Assembly (NCBI GenBank): GCA_019787685.1
Contig: JAHNUO010000041.1
Span: 1-64,000 of the forward strand
DNA length: 64,000 nt
Source of the DNA: Chiua virens
Lineage: Eukaryota; Basidiomycota; Agaricomycetes; Boletales; Boletaceae
Direction: 5' to 3'
The position numbers were made by a program, and so were the translations under genes. The notes under the pieces were generated by a model. That model saw nothing but the letters and a program-made list of their open reading frames with translations. It ran no database searches and had not been told where the DNA came from. Shown here one piece after another: positions 12,395-25,500 of the stretch (positions are counted from its first letter, which is position 1; every line of letters begins with the position of its first letter).

Positions 12395-12775
12395 TAAGAC
12401 TTTACTACACTTTTACTACACTTTTTGGTACACTTGTACTACACTTTTTTGGTACACTTTACTACACTTTTTTGGTACACTTTACTACACTTTTTACTAC
12501 ACTTTTCGCTACACTTTACTACACTTTTACTACACTTTTTACTACACTTTACTACACTTTTACTACACTTTTGTCACACACTTTACTACACTTTTTGGTA
12601 CACTTTACTACACTTTTACTACACTTTTTTCACACACTTTACTACACTTTTTGGTACATTTCACTACACATTTCACAACACTTACTACATTTTTTTGGTA
12701 CATTTCACTACACATTTCACAACACTTACTACATTTTTTTGGTACACTTTACTACACTTTCACTACATTTCATAC
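12395..12775. repeat. TACTACACTTTT degenerate microsatellite
   Basis: Roughly thirty variants of TACTACACTTT, interspersed with TTTGGTACACTT and, later, CACTACACATTTCACAACAC. It is open in all plus frames, giving false Tyr/Thr/Phe ORFs. A second short stretch of the same type lies near 17395-17530. Confidence 0.9.
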
Positions 12776-12834
12776 CAACAGTGCTATCCTTGCTGTACTT
12801 ATCTGTATCTTTGTATTTGCACTTTTTCTAGAAC

Positions 12835-13745
12835 ACATTTGGCATTCTCCTGGGCATATATCACACATAGAAGTCCTTTAGAATCACTCCCAAGGTCCCT
12901 GGTATAATATCTCAAACTATAAAATTACCTTGCCTTCTGCCCTCCAAGTAAAGATTGATTTGTCTAGCCTCAAGAACACTAGCTAAAAATAGGAATCCAC
13001 CTGTTCCTACACATATTAAGCCCTATGAATATAATGGTAATGCTTTCTAAGCCCAATAAAATCAGCTTAGTGAAGGACACAATCTCCTTCTCCCTTCCTC
13101 TATATGACATTATGGCATATCACACCAAAGGATGGTCATTGAGCTATTCTAGTATTCTTCTGGCAGTTTCTGAACCCTCTGATTCCACTAGTCACATGCA
13201 CAAGACCCAGAGAAATTGTCTTGATACTCATCTTGCTTCTATGCCATAACATTGCCTTGTTTGATTTTTCATCTTCACAACATGGGTTTGGCATCTTCCC
13301 CAGGTTTAATGTATCTCTAGAAGTCACCTAGAAACATTCTTGAGGTCTCTGCAATTGTATTTCACACCATGAGACTACCTTGTCTCCTACCCCCTCAACG
13401 AAGATTGATTTTTCTAGCCTCAGGAACACTAGCTAAAAATAAGAATGTACCTGTCCCTGCCTATATTGAACCCTCTGAACATGATGGTAACAATTTATAA
13501 GCCCAATAAAATCAGCTAAGCGAACAGCATCACTATCTCCTCCTGCCTCTATCAACAATTATAGTATGTCATACCAAAGAAGCGTTCTACAACCATGCTA
13601 GCATTTTTCTAGGGGGTTTTCGAACCCTCTGAATCCATTGGTCACACTCACAAGTCCCAGAAAAATACCCTTCATGTCAATCTTGCATCCATGCTTTAAA
13701 CACCCTTGTTTCATTTTTATCTCCACAACCTGACCGCCGTTTTCC
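12835..13745. repeat. 450-bp tandem duplication
   Basis: Two diverged copies, about 450 bases apart. The anchors AAGATTGATTTGTCTAGCCT (12951) and AAGATTGATTTTTCTAGCCT (13401), each followed by AACACTAGCTAAAAATA, mark the alignment, and AAGCCCAATAAAATCAGCT recurs further on. No coding signal in either copy. Confidence 0.8.
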
Positions 13746-13849
13746 TTGATAAGGGGCTCAAAATGTTCGCATAAATGGGCTCTTATTTATCATATACTTT
13801 TCTAACCATTCTGACTTTTTCATTTTGAATCTTAATTCCAGGATGACCC

Positions 13850-14258
13850 TATAAGTGCGCCATCTGATCTATTGTTCATACATGTACCTCAAACTTACAC
13901 TACGTACACAACATGAATACATGAATAATTAATTTTACCTTTCGGATAAGTCTAAATGCAGCAGGCGACATCATCACACATGCGCAAATAACTTCACCTG
14001 CTCAATTTAGACTTATCTTAAACTCACAATGTATTATTTATATTTTGTGCTCTGTCCTAAATAATTCAAATGCTGTCGTGATTGTGTAATATGCAGTCAA
14101 ATTACCATTTTTGGTTTGGTATATAGCTTTTATATCAGTAGTTTATATTGTTATATTGTGCGCAAATCACATATACCATGAAGTGCGCCATACATATGGT
14201 CATTTTCTTACCCGAACCTTACCCTTACCCTAATCTATTTGTAAAAATGTACTAGAAT
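13850..14258. repeat. 405-bp hairpin module, copy 2
   Basis: Second copy of the module at 11806-12212, with the same internal inverted repeat (GATAAGTCTAAAT and ATTTAGACTTATC) and only scattered substitutions. It abuts the 80-bp array directly: the shared end GTACTAGAAT runs into the first array unit. Confidence 0.85.
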
Positions 14259-15225
14259 ATCACTCTGGCCTGCAGCATGTCCTTCCTGGAGGGACATGCA
14301 ACACTGTGAGATCATCATTAGTCACCATTGGGTGGGAATATCACTCTGGCCTATAGCATGTCCTTCCTGGAGGGACATGCACACTGTGAGATCACCATTA
14401 GTCACCCTTGGGTAAGAATATCACTGTGGCCTGCAGCATGTCCTTCCTGGAGGGACATGCACACTGTGAGATCACCATTAGTCAGCATTGGGTAAGAATA
14501 TCACTCTGGCCTACAGCATGTCCTTCCTGGAGGGACATGCACACTGTGAGATCACCATTAGTCAACATTGGGTCAGAATATCACTCTGGCCTGCAGCATG
14601 TCCTTCCTGGAGGGACATACACACTGTGAGATCACCATTAGTCAGCATTGGATCAGAATATCACTGTGGCCTGCAGCATGTCCTTCCTGGAGGGACATGC
14701 ATACTGTGAGATTGCCATTAGTCAGCATTGAGTAGAAATATCACTTTGGCCTGCAGCATGTCCTTCCTGGAGGGACATGCACACTATGAGATCACCATTA
14801 GTCAGCATTAGGTCAGAATATCACTCTGGCCTGCAGCATGTCCTTCCTGGAGGGACATGCACATTGTGAAATCACCATTAGTCACCATTGGGTGGGAATA
14901 TCACTGTGGCCTGTAGCATGTCCTTCTTGGAGGGACATGTCTACTGTCAGATCTCAATTAGTCAGCATTATGCCCATCTCTGGCTGTCCTTCCTGGAAGG
15001 ACAGAACATAGTCAAGAATCACAATCACTTATAAATGTAATCCCTGTGTGTAGTTGTCCTTCCAAGAGGGACATATACTTTGTGATATACAGAAGACATC
15101 ACATCACAATTCTTTCCATGTGTGAGTGTCCTTCCTAGAGGGACATATCAGATATTGAAGCTCTAGAGATCACATAAGCTAGGGTGTTTTACCCATGTGT
15201 AGGATGTCCCTCTAGGAGGGACATG
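14256..15225. repeat. 80-bp tandem repeat with palindrome, 9+4 copies
   Basis: Nine well-kept units start near 14258, 14337, 14417, 14497, 14577, 14657, 14737, 14817 and 14897. Each carries GCATGTCCTTCCTGGAGGGA followed by CATGC, an imperfect palindrome of about 21 bases. The array decays to the right: four further palindromes persist near 14987, 15056, 15127 and 15206 while the spacer between them is no longer recognisable. The palindrome is the best conserved part of the unit. Confidence 0.93.
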
Positions 15226-17963
15226 TCATGAGTATAATATGAGAAAAACAGAAAAAACTAGACCCTAGGGAGTGTAAAATGTGCTCATAACCTAACTAAT
15301 CCTTTCCACTGGTCTGGCACAGTAAGGAGGCTATTTTACCCCCCCAAAGACATGGTAACTGTGATATTGTAATACCCCTCAGTCACTGTACTTCTGCCAT
15401 TTGAAATTGTGCAATGCAAATATGATATTCTCTCTTTCTGCCATACACTCTTGTTGTGACCTCTGTCAATTGACATAAAGCAGTAGTCAGTCAGCTTGAG
15501 TCTTGTTGCCCGGTTGGTACAAACCCATTCAAGTTCACCAGTGAAGGTAATAAATCCTGGCCAGAGTGCAATACTCAGGGGGATTGAAATAGAAAAGAGA
15601 GTAAAGGAAATGCAATTCTGTTCAACTCAGGGACAACACTGAGTTGGTGAACAATGAGAAATGGTTTTTTAGTGGTCCAAGATGAATCTGAGGTGAATCC
15701 AGATTAAAATAGATGAAAAAGCAGACATAGTAGTCCAAATCAGGATTGATAAAACACAAGAAAAAGAGGAAAAATGAACACCAACTGAAAATGATGTGAG
15801 ACAGATGCGCATGGGCAAAAGCTACTGTATTTTGTCAATACAGTGAGTTTTATAGTCCTTGGGAATACCCTCAGACTTGTCCTAAGTAAGGATAATGATA
15901 AAAAGAAGGTTTTTGTATGGTATAAAGTTCAAGGGGCACCCGAACATCCCTGCAAGGGCTGTGTGACATGGTCTAGCTAATGCTAAGTATAAAGCAGGAG
16001 CAATAAAAATAAAATAAAAGAGTCCAAGGTAAAATGAGCACAGATACATCAATCTGGATGGGTTCGCACATACAATCGAGCAAATAATGGTGGTTTCAAG
16101 TGGATGGATAGTTCGGATTCAGATGATGATGATGATGGCGAGTGATGGGAATGTGCTTTACGAGCACAAGGAATATCTATTCCTTACATCGGTCACATGT
16201 AGATCTTGGGCAAGTAAGTTCTAGTCATGCTAAAGGATGTCCCACACATGCCTCATTCATTTATTCATGTCACTTAAATTGCAAAGATCTGGACAAAACT
16301 GATTGGTTCAGCCATGTTAACAATTCAACTCATGTGACAGTATGACCCTAGTTATTATTTGCCCAATTGTGCTCTAACACAACAGTACTATTTATGCCTG
16401 TGATGCTGCCCTTTCAAAATTCAGGCTCATAGGGTGACCAAGATTTATGAATGCCAGTGGATGGATTGTTCTAGGTTGTGAGTGTCTGCTGTTTCACTAC
16501 ATCTCATGGTTATTTAACATGAGAGATCTATAGCAATGCACTACCAATTTCTCTGAAAGACCTGAGATAAATGGCTGTACAGTGTTCAGAGTAAATGTGA
16601 GAATAATAGAAGAAAAGATAGACCTGCTCATATACAGGAGCATAGACTGAATTCCATCTGCAAGTAAGAATTCTGTAACACATTTTAATACATTTTCATT
16701 ATATTTTTGTACACCTGTATACTAAATCACCTTGTCATATCACATTGACTACTTTGCCCACTGCATCAGCAAAGCCACCCTCAGTTGGACAGGATTGTCC
16801 AGACTGTGAAAGACTGAGTGATAGCTTGACAAACTCTCTAGCTCCTCTAGTAAGGTTCCCAACTGGCTAGAACTGTCCTAGCTAACAACACTAGGAGAGT
16901 CTGGAGAGTCTGGTTGAAAGATAGCCTATAAAACCAATAAATTATCAGATTTGGATCTTAATCACTCAATGTATAGATTATAAAAGAAACAATATAACAT
17001 TGCAAATAGTAACTACACAAGCACAACTATATATTATATAACCAAATACAATAGCTAAATAATAATGAGGATTAGTAAGTGTACAACTAAACATATATAA
17101 ACAATGACTCACTGCAATACATATAAATAATTAAAGCCTAAGGACAATAAGGATTAGCAAAAGGTATAAAAGGATTAGATGTAATGACTTACCAATGAAA
17201 AAAAAAGTGTAGTGAACAGTGTAATGAAATAGGGTAGTGAAGAAGTGGAGATGATGATGATGGTGGTTGAGGAAAGAGATGGTGTGAGAAAATTGTCAGA
17301 GAGGCCAGGTTTATATATGTTTGTGAATGCAAATAAATACAAACAATTGCCACAGTGCAACACAAATTTGACTAAGTCTTTTGTTTGCTTTTTTGGGTAC
17401 ACTTTGACTACCCTCATACTGTACTTTTTATTGCACTTTTTTCGCTTTTTCGATATACTTTTACTACACAGACTACACTTTTGACTACAAATTTTTTTGT
17501 ATCTTGTACTTTTACTCACTTTTTTTACTCACTTTTTTTTGGCATATTTTGGTATACTTGAGGTGTTTTGGTCACATTTAGTTTGTTTGGTCATATTTGG
17601 TTTATTTGGTCATGTGTAATTTGTGTGGTTTGTTTGGTTGGTTTGTTTTGTCATGTTCATCAGTGTGTTTCAAGTAGTATGGCTGGGTAGTTATGAACAG
17701 GGTAGCAGGTTGTCAGGGTAGTTAGGTTAGGAAATATATATTCCGCACTTGACGACATGGTAGATTTGCGGCTTTGGGGTGCAAATTTGTAGGTCTTACC
17801 TCTGTCTAACCCCCTCTGAATTAGATTAGATCCCTTTAAAATTCGAGTCAGGTGCCTCGTACAGACTTACAGCACAGCATTGTAAGTTTTCTTGATTATC
17901 GTGACTTAATTCTGGGTGATCAGTGACACAGTCACCTAATTTTATTGGTTTTACTTCCCACAG
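15226..17963. other. AT-rich non-coding region
   Basis: Nearly 2.7 kb with no convincing gene. It includes a short open stretch ending GGFKWMDSSDSDDDDDGE (stop near 16143), which reads like the C terminus of a decayed, perhaps transposon-derived, gene; a TACTACAC-type microsatellite at 17395-17530; and TTTGGTCA repeats at 17560-17650. The last 100 bases may hold an upstream exon of the next gene: a GTAAGT donor near 17884 fits in phase. Confidence 0.5.
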
Positions 17964-20900
17964 TGACGAGATTTGCGCTGCAAGTGGTCAGCATCGTGTC
18001 GCAGCTCTCCGGAGATGGGTCCACACAAAAATATGAAGTGGAAGGCCCTCAACAAGGAGTCGGAGCACATCAAGAAGGCGACGCCAGAGTCACTCAGCGA
18101 TGAGGAGATAGGATATTACAACGCTACAATCAAGCCAGAGCTAGACAACCTCACGGCGATTTTGAAGCACGATGGATATTGGGGAGTCGCGATTGACGAT
18201 GCAGGTGCGTTTCGTATAATTTACACACTCTCCCATCCTCTGCGATGTCGACTACATTCGATCAATACAATCAATGTCTTCAAGCTGCTGCAGCGAGACC
18301 ACAATCGACGTACATCGTATGCATTTTTTTCATTTTCATTTTACTCTCACACTCTTCGTTTCATGATATCTGATATGTCGTTGTCTATTACACTGCAGAT
18401 ACTGCGAGCGCCGAGTCGCTCAATTACCTCTCGACAAATCAACGCATCCACGTCTATAAGGAGACCCCCGAAGAGGGTCTAATTCAAAAATACAAAGAGA
18501 TGATGGCGAATCTGAATCCCGAGAAGCAGACACCCCAGTCTCCTGCGACAGCAAAAGGGAGTCAATATAAGCAATGGGTACTTTTGTCACAGAACTACGT
18601 GCACAAAGTCCTTGGGTATCTAATCGACCTCGGACCATACTTCGTGCATACGAAGTCCTTCAAATTGACTGTGTTCTATGACGACATGGTGTCGTCATAT
18701 GGAGGAGTAAGTGGTTTCAACATACCTGCGAGCAACATGTAGAATCCCATTGTCTATCTCTGCAGATTCTCGCCGTCGTCTGTAGGAAGACTTTGGAGAG
18801 ATTGCGCATGTGTTTCAACGCAATGCCGGTTTCGAAGGAGCTCGTCGACGAGTTAGAAGACGACCTAAAGGATCCGGAGAGACGTGTGCGGGCAAGGGAG
18901 GTGTTATCGACCGTTCTGAAGAAATTAGCGTCGACACCGTTTATTCCTGAGGCCCTGACAGACACACATCTCAAGCTACTCGACGACGCATTCGACAAAC
19001 ATTACGATCCCACCTCCGTCAATTCCTATCAACTGGGAAATCGGGCGTTTGGCTTCGGTACAATATCCGCCTATCGACAAGATGCCATTGCCGCCGTACG
19101 TCAGGCATTCAATGTGATTCAAGAGGATCCCGACGTGTTCAAGGGCCTCCACAATGATACCGTTACCGCTATGGCGTCTGCAGAGCAGAAAATCAGACTC
19201 GTTCTCATGGCGAAGTGGACCATCGGCTTCGATTACTCGGACTTCCCTCTTTTCAGTCGGTCGTTGTATTCCATTCTTCGTCGCAATCTGAAGATGATTC
19301 AGAGAAGCCTTTTGGAGGTAAGCATGTCACTTTCGTGCCACACATGTGATGTATCACCACCGACACTATGTCTGGGCGATGAGTACATCACGTATTGGAT
19401 TCCAATGCTATTCATATTTATCCACGCTATGCGTCTGACGGACGATCCGTGCGATTTACGTCGCCGATATATTATCTGCTACATGTGAAACCCTGACGCT
19501 CGATGGGCACAATCCGTCTTAAGACCGATCTGTGTCACATCCATAATGACGACGCGCACGTTCGTGTACGCATTTTGTCTAACGGACGTCCTGTGCGCCT
19601 GACCATCCTGATAGATCCATTCATGTATCGCACGTTCTGAGGACGCATTTTGTCTAACGGACGTTTTGTGCACCCGATATCATGGCTCGTTGGCGTCTCT
19701 CTGAACCATCGATCATGTGATCCATCTGATCGTGTAATCTCATCATTGCGATGCGCAATGTGTCTATCGACCGTTCTGCGCATTTCGTACACATTATTGT
19801 GTACGTGACATTGTAGTCGTTGTCACCAATCCGTGCATTTCCCCTTCACCGTTCGCATATTTCATCCAACCCTCCTATTGCGCGAGAGATGGCTCATTCC
19901 AATGGATTTCATACTAGGTCTCCTCGTGGTGGTCTCCATACATTCGCTTGAGCAATCTTCATGTCAAAGATTGGATGCCGGGATCGGCATCGGCGGACAT
20001 GATACAGGCAATTTTGGCACACCCCGCCTATGACATTGATCTACGACACAATATGGTCGATAATGCGAGTCTTTTTACATCGATTCGTATACCATTCCAA
20101 TTTGACATATCATATGAAGGTTATTCATATGATTTTCGATTCATACTCTACGTTTCTTCACTTCGAAGGGCAACTCGCATCGGCGGACATCCCTACCCCT
20201 CCATCGAGACAGAATGAGCTTGAAGCAATGTTTGGTGGTGATAAACTATCGAAGAAATCAACCAATACGAAGGGAAAAGGAAAAGGAAAAGGGAAGTCAA
20301 CCGGGAGAGATGAGGACGACGACTCAGAGGATTTCTTCATCGATGATGACGAGGACGAGGAAGAATACTCACCTTGGCATGAAGAAAGGCGCCAGCAACA
20401 GAGAGAGCTTCGACGTCGCATTCGTCAGGAGACGGCGGTGAGGCAGAAGAATCTTCATGCCGAAATGTCCACTGCCGCGACAATTCTCCAAAGTGCAAGG
20501 AAGGTCCCACTTTCAGGTCCCACACAGTTCGACGCGACATGGAGTCGTGCATCTCGACTCAGCGACGACACACCACTCGACCTTTTCCGTGGCCAATCGA
20601 CCCTTGCGTTTCACACTTTCGAATGGTCTGCCTCCCACGGTGGTTCTCGCGCTCGCAACATGCGCCATATGGCACGCATTGTGATCTATAACGATGCACT
20701 CGTGTCTTACTATCGCCCTGCACTCTTCAAAGACCCTTACGGCGCTGCTTCAGCAATTCGTTACATGTTCGACACACGTCTCGCAACGTTTCTTGACGTA
20801 GCTGGCCTGCCCCGTGTCGTTCAATCTCAGATTTCTAGCTCGAGCTTCATCCTCCCTTCTAGCGCTATCGTCGTTTGGCCAGATGGACTCAAATACAATA

Positions 20901-22228
20901 CAATTGCTGCCACGAAGCAATTTTCTCTTGACGAAGAACTCAAGACTTGGCAATTTGTTGACATTTCCGTTCGTCAGACTTCGGACCTGCAACGTATCGT
21001 GAATGCACTTACGTCGGCGCACGTGGTTTCGGCATCAAAGTGCCCGTCGAAAGACAGCCGCTTCACACCTCGGATCCACGACGACGTTTTTATTGCTGTA
21101 GAGAAGTTAATCCAGGTATGTCATTCCATTTACCTCCCCTCCATGCTTCCATGCTAAAATTACTTTGGCGTAGACCATTCAACTGAATTGCTATCGCCAG
21201 CGTCATCCCGAGATGGCTTCCCTCGATTCGTATCTCCAAGTACCGCAATCCGAGCTCTTGCAAATTTCAATTCGCGGCATCAGCGATTCAAACGGGGACA
21301 ATCCAGATGCACGCGATCGCGCGGGTGATGACGACGTTACTCAACAAACCGGCTTCATTTTACTCAGCCGTGAAGAACTGGTCTCCGCAGACACCCAAGA
21401 ACATTCTATGAACACGTTTGTTGAGAGTATTCATAACGAGGACGCACAAGCAATGACTGTCACTCTGACGCAGGACGATACGCCTCTCTCCTCGTTGCCT
21501 ACTTTAACGCCGACTCATAGCTGTGCCGCATCGCCCACAAGTAACATCCAATCAGTTGCGCCACAATCACCCGTAGAACCGATATCGGGTAGGTCCGTTG
21601 AGCCTCGTTTACAGATTGAACCGCCTGCCAGTACGTATTTATATCATTTTTCATTCGATTGTTTCGTTATCACTGATTTCGCATCCGATCATCCGATTTC
21701 ATGTACAGAGTATGTATTTCCGGACATCCTGACTCAGATTCTGGGTAGTTTTCCTCTCTTGTGTTATTCACAAAGTATTAACTGACATCCATTCGCAGTA
21801 CAACCCCTTGTGGTCGAGGAGGCAGAACCTCCGTGTGAACCTCCCAAGTCTTCCAAAGGCAAAGCAGCCGAAACTAGCCAACCGAAAAGGGGCAACAGTC
21901 GTAAGCCGAAAGGTACGTTTATTTTACATATGTGCCATCCTGACGGTCCGATGATATCCCGATGCTAGCGGCACAAGCGAAAAAGAAGGAACCTGTCGCT
22001 TCCAATGATCCGGAAGAGGGCACAAGTGATCCGTCTCACAAACGGGGTGTGTCTGACACCAGTATCCGAGGTGTGTATCTATACTTTCATCCTTTCAGCT
22101 GTTTTCTTGACGTTTTAAATACAGCTACTACTGTCGCATGTGGCAAAAAACGTCAGAAGCAGCAGAAAGATATGTCTGTCGAGAATACGGACGATGATAC
22201 GGTTGATGCGGAGCATCAGTTTGTCTAA
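17964..22228 (+). CDS. Unrecognised multi-exon gene A
   Basis: Exons 17964..18204, 18399..18706, 18766..19317, 19918..20086, 20169..21115, 21174..21630, 21799..21912, 21969..22070 and 22125..22228. All joins keep phase except in the first exon, where the frame reading SGQHRVAALRRW must shift by one at the A-run 18027-18031 to enter the frame used by the rest. That motif recalls the GxRR/HR box of ParB-like domains, but this is a weak resemblance. The middle has basic KGKGKGKGK followed by an acidic DDDEDEEE block; the C-terminal exons are Lys/Ser-rich, like a nuclear protein. The 5' end is unresolved. The 600-base intron 19318-19917 is far longer than the rest. Family unknown; likely a basidiomycete-specific protein, possibly a pseudogene. 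Confidence 0.5.
19318..19917 (+). repeat. Long intron with CpG-rich degenerate repeats
   Basis: This intron of gene A contains the near-duplicate ACGCATTTTGTCTAACGGAC (about 19567 and 19645) and several related units such as GCGTCTGACGGACG and CGACCGTTCTGCGCATT. Other introns of the gene are mostly 50-190 bases. Confidence 0.6.
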
Positions 22229-22568
22229 TCGTCAAGCCCGTCAGCGTGTTGCGACATTGTATCGGCTGCTTCTGACGTGTCTAAGGTTGTGTCATCTTTG
22301 TATGTACCATGTTATGCAGCATGCTACGCCTTTCAGCGTATAATAATATTACGTGTGCTATCGGATATATCGAGGACACATAACAGGATTCGTTCACATG
22401 GTCACTCGGTTATCATACACATGACACGAACGGCGAACTTGGCATCATAGTATTTTTTATATAAAAAGATGGAACTGATGAAGCTGGCCTCTCAATCGCT
22501 CTCTATTGCGATCTCTCCCGTCTCTCCCTCTCCCGACTGTGGAATTCCAGACACCATCGACATTTTGC
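22229..22568. other. Intergenic region A-B
   Basis: 340 bases between the stop of gene A and the start of gene B. An AT-rich stretch with TTTTTTATATAAAAAG near 22452-22467 lies about 100 bases before the start codon of gene B and could serve as its TATA region. Confidence 0.4.
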
Positions 22569-25500
22569 ATGTCTGCTCTCACGAACATCGAAGCGTACGC
22601 ACCATTGATCTTAATTCTATGCTAATCTATAACGTTCATCTAGTTCTAGTTATGTCGACGCTGGTGTTGACGAGGTCGAGGAGGAAGTCCGCATCGGTCA
22701 CCATGACCCAACAGCGCTTCCAGACTGCATGCAGGCCGATGATGCCTACAGTCAAGACGAATTGCATGACGTGCTATATGCATCGTCCGAAGGCGGTGCC
22801 GACGATTACTTGATGCGTTATCGCAAAGTTCCGATCAAGCGTACAAAGCTTTCGACATTGCGACACCTCATGGAGACCGACGATCGTAAACAGGCTGTGT
22901 CGCTTTTGCAACGAAGGCGAACGATCGAACTCGACGATGAATATCTTCTGGATCTTGATGATTCCAACGTCACCCCTCGTGTTGGACCGCATTACATCGA
23001 TTTCACCCTATACGTTGGGGATCAAATAGGTCTCAGTCCTGTGCTCCCTCGGCGTGAAAATGATCCTACTTGGTCTATGCGGTTCTCCCTCAATCATACA
23101 GCGGAACTGTGGCCGACAGCTGATGCGTGCCATCTACCCTTCCACACTGCGGGTCGCATGCTAAAAATCGGGACACGTTTACAGGAGAACATCTGGTTGG
23201 CGATGGTACCCACGACATATATGGAACGGGATCACTGGGACAATGTGTCAGGTAATGTGGAACATACATCGGACATCTCCATAACTGATCGTTCTCTAGG
23301 TAAATACCCGAGGCTGGGAGCAACTACCTCCGCATTGAAACCCACGCACGTCCTGATGGTCACGACGTTCTTCGCCTTTGTGTTGAACGAGATGCGGTTC
23401 TGCGACATACATTATGAAGTGAAATATCCGGAACCATTGACGAGGGAGGCCGTCAACCAGTCAACAGAGATTCTGTGAGTATCTTTACGCATTTCTGGAC
23501 TTTGTCTTCATGCGCGACATGCGTTGTCAATCGACTCGCATATATTCGTCACACATTGTTTGATTCTTTATCAAATGATGGAATGGTTGCGCATCGGCGA
23601 ACGTGTGTTGGGACGTGCAATATGGTCCTGGTGGATGATGCGCATTGAATGACGCAAAACTGCACATGTGTTGGATGTGACATGACGTCGTATCTGTTGC
23701 ATCGCTGTGACATGTACTGTATCACATGCGTGCAATACAGACTTTGTCTGAAACGCACGAAGAATACGCTCTTGATCGAGCGCAATGCAGACCATGTCTC
23801 GAATGCGCATTACAGACTTTGTCTCCAACGCGCGAAGTATACTCTGTTGAGTGTACTCAACGCAGACCGTATCTCGAAGGTGTGATAGAGACCATATCTG
23901 AAATGCGTGCAGCCGACGATCTGGCGATCACGCAATTCAGACAGTCTCTTAATACCACAACATTGACCTTGTCTCGTGGGCCCGGGCGCGATACAGATCG
24001 TCTCTACAATGCGCGATATCGAGGGTGTCCAGAACTCTGTCAGAAACCACCATGTGTCGTGATTTCTGTCTATTCTGATTTGTCGCATCACCCTACAATC
24101 AATCAATTGTGATTGGTAACAACTGTTCCAGGGGTCGTATCGGAGAACCATGGAGGACATTAGTTCTTACATTGCTGGAGTGCCGAAATCTTGATATCAA
24201 CATGCGAGCACATTGGGCTCGATGGGTCAGAAGGGCTCCAGACTCGTGGAAGGACGATGGATTTCTCACTTCGCATATTCCCATCACAGTCACCATGGTC
24301 TACGGCCAGAACCAAGAGATCTGCTCTCATCCAAATCACGCTGACAATGAACGCATTGTATACGAGATGGACCACAATTACTCGTTGATTCGTCAGTTCA
24401 CCTTTGCCACCGCTACGCTGCTGAGGTATGCCGTAGTATATCGCGTGGTGTTGCCAACGATGTTGATATGTTGTTTCATCACACAGATTTTATCGCGTAA
24501 CCCGATGGAGAGAACGAGATGTTCGTCAGATCGTTCATCAGTACGATTGCATCTATCTGGACAGCACCGACGACAGCGACGAGAACGATATGTATGGCCC
24601 GGGACGGGTCGGACGTCAACATTTATGACCAATCTGGATATCGTATCCCACGTCGACAACCTGTCCACGCTGTCCCACATGGTGTGTGGGTAAACCTTCA
24701 CAGAGCACATGAGCTGTTCACCGTCGATGATGACGACCTGGAGCCCGCTCCTCGCATAGCTTTCTCTGCGTACCCTCAAGCTTTCCTCAAAAAATATGGC
24801 AACATTCAATCAAAAGCTCCTCCTGCGGGTATAACAGGTTCATCACGCCACTCAACGCCCAGATTGCGATCTCCGTGGACAGTCCTGATGATGAAAGCGA
24901 CGACAGCGACAGCGACAATCGTGCTCCTCGTCATCATGCTCGAGCAATCGAGGCTGTGGCATTCCAAGCGTATAACGAGCTGTCCCATCGTTTCCGTGAT
25001 GAAGCGAGATTTCATGTCACACAAACTGGCCTTATTACAGCAGCTCTCTCTGGAAACCCTTCGTCTAGTCAAGCAAACATGCGAAAATGGGAGTCTCGAT
25101 TATGGACTTGTCGTGAAAAGCTACCCCATTTACGTTTCCAAGATAAAATTGCTGCTGGATCACAACCAGAAGCACTTCGAAATGAGGTTACGTTCACTGT
25201 TCATCTCAATCGTGTCAAACCTGAACATCGCAGTGGCGCGTATGTATTTCTTTTCTTTCACACTCTACATTTGCTTACTATCATCGTACATGCATGATGC
25301 TCCTCTTCAAAGTCACATATATGACCTCATCATTGCCAACGTGACCAAATATTGGACCCATCCGAGCGTTCTGAGCATTCTCAAGAGATGTGTTACTGCT
25401 TTGGAACCTGATGTACGTTACCTTTGTATATTTTACCCATGCATGTTCTTTTTTTCGTTCATCGCTTGCTGAACCATTTATTCATATAGATCATTCCAAA

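Noticed and set aside
12367..12907. Open frames rich in Tyr, Thr, Phe and His
   Set aside because: Direct translation of the TACTACACTTTT microsatellite.
11806..14258. LTR pair of a retrotransposon
   Set aside because: The two 405-bp copies lack TG...CA ends, target duplication, primer site and any gag or pol frame between them; the interval holds only other tandem repeats.
14256..15225. CRISPR-like array of regular repeats
   Set aside because: The repeats are direct 80-bp units without unique spacers, and the organism is eukaryotic.
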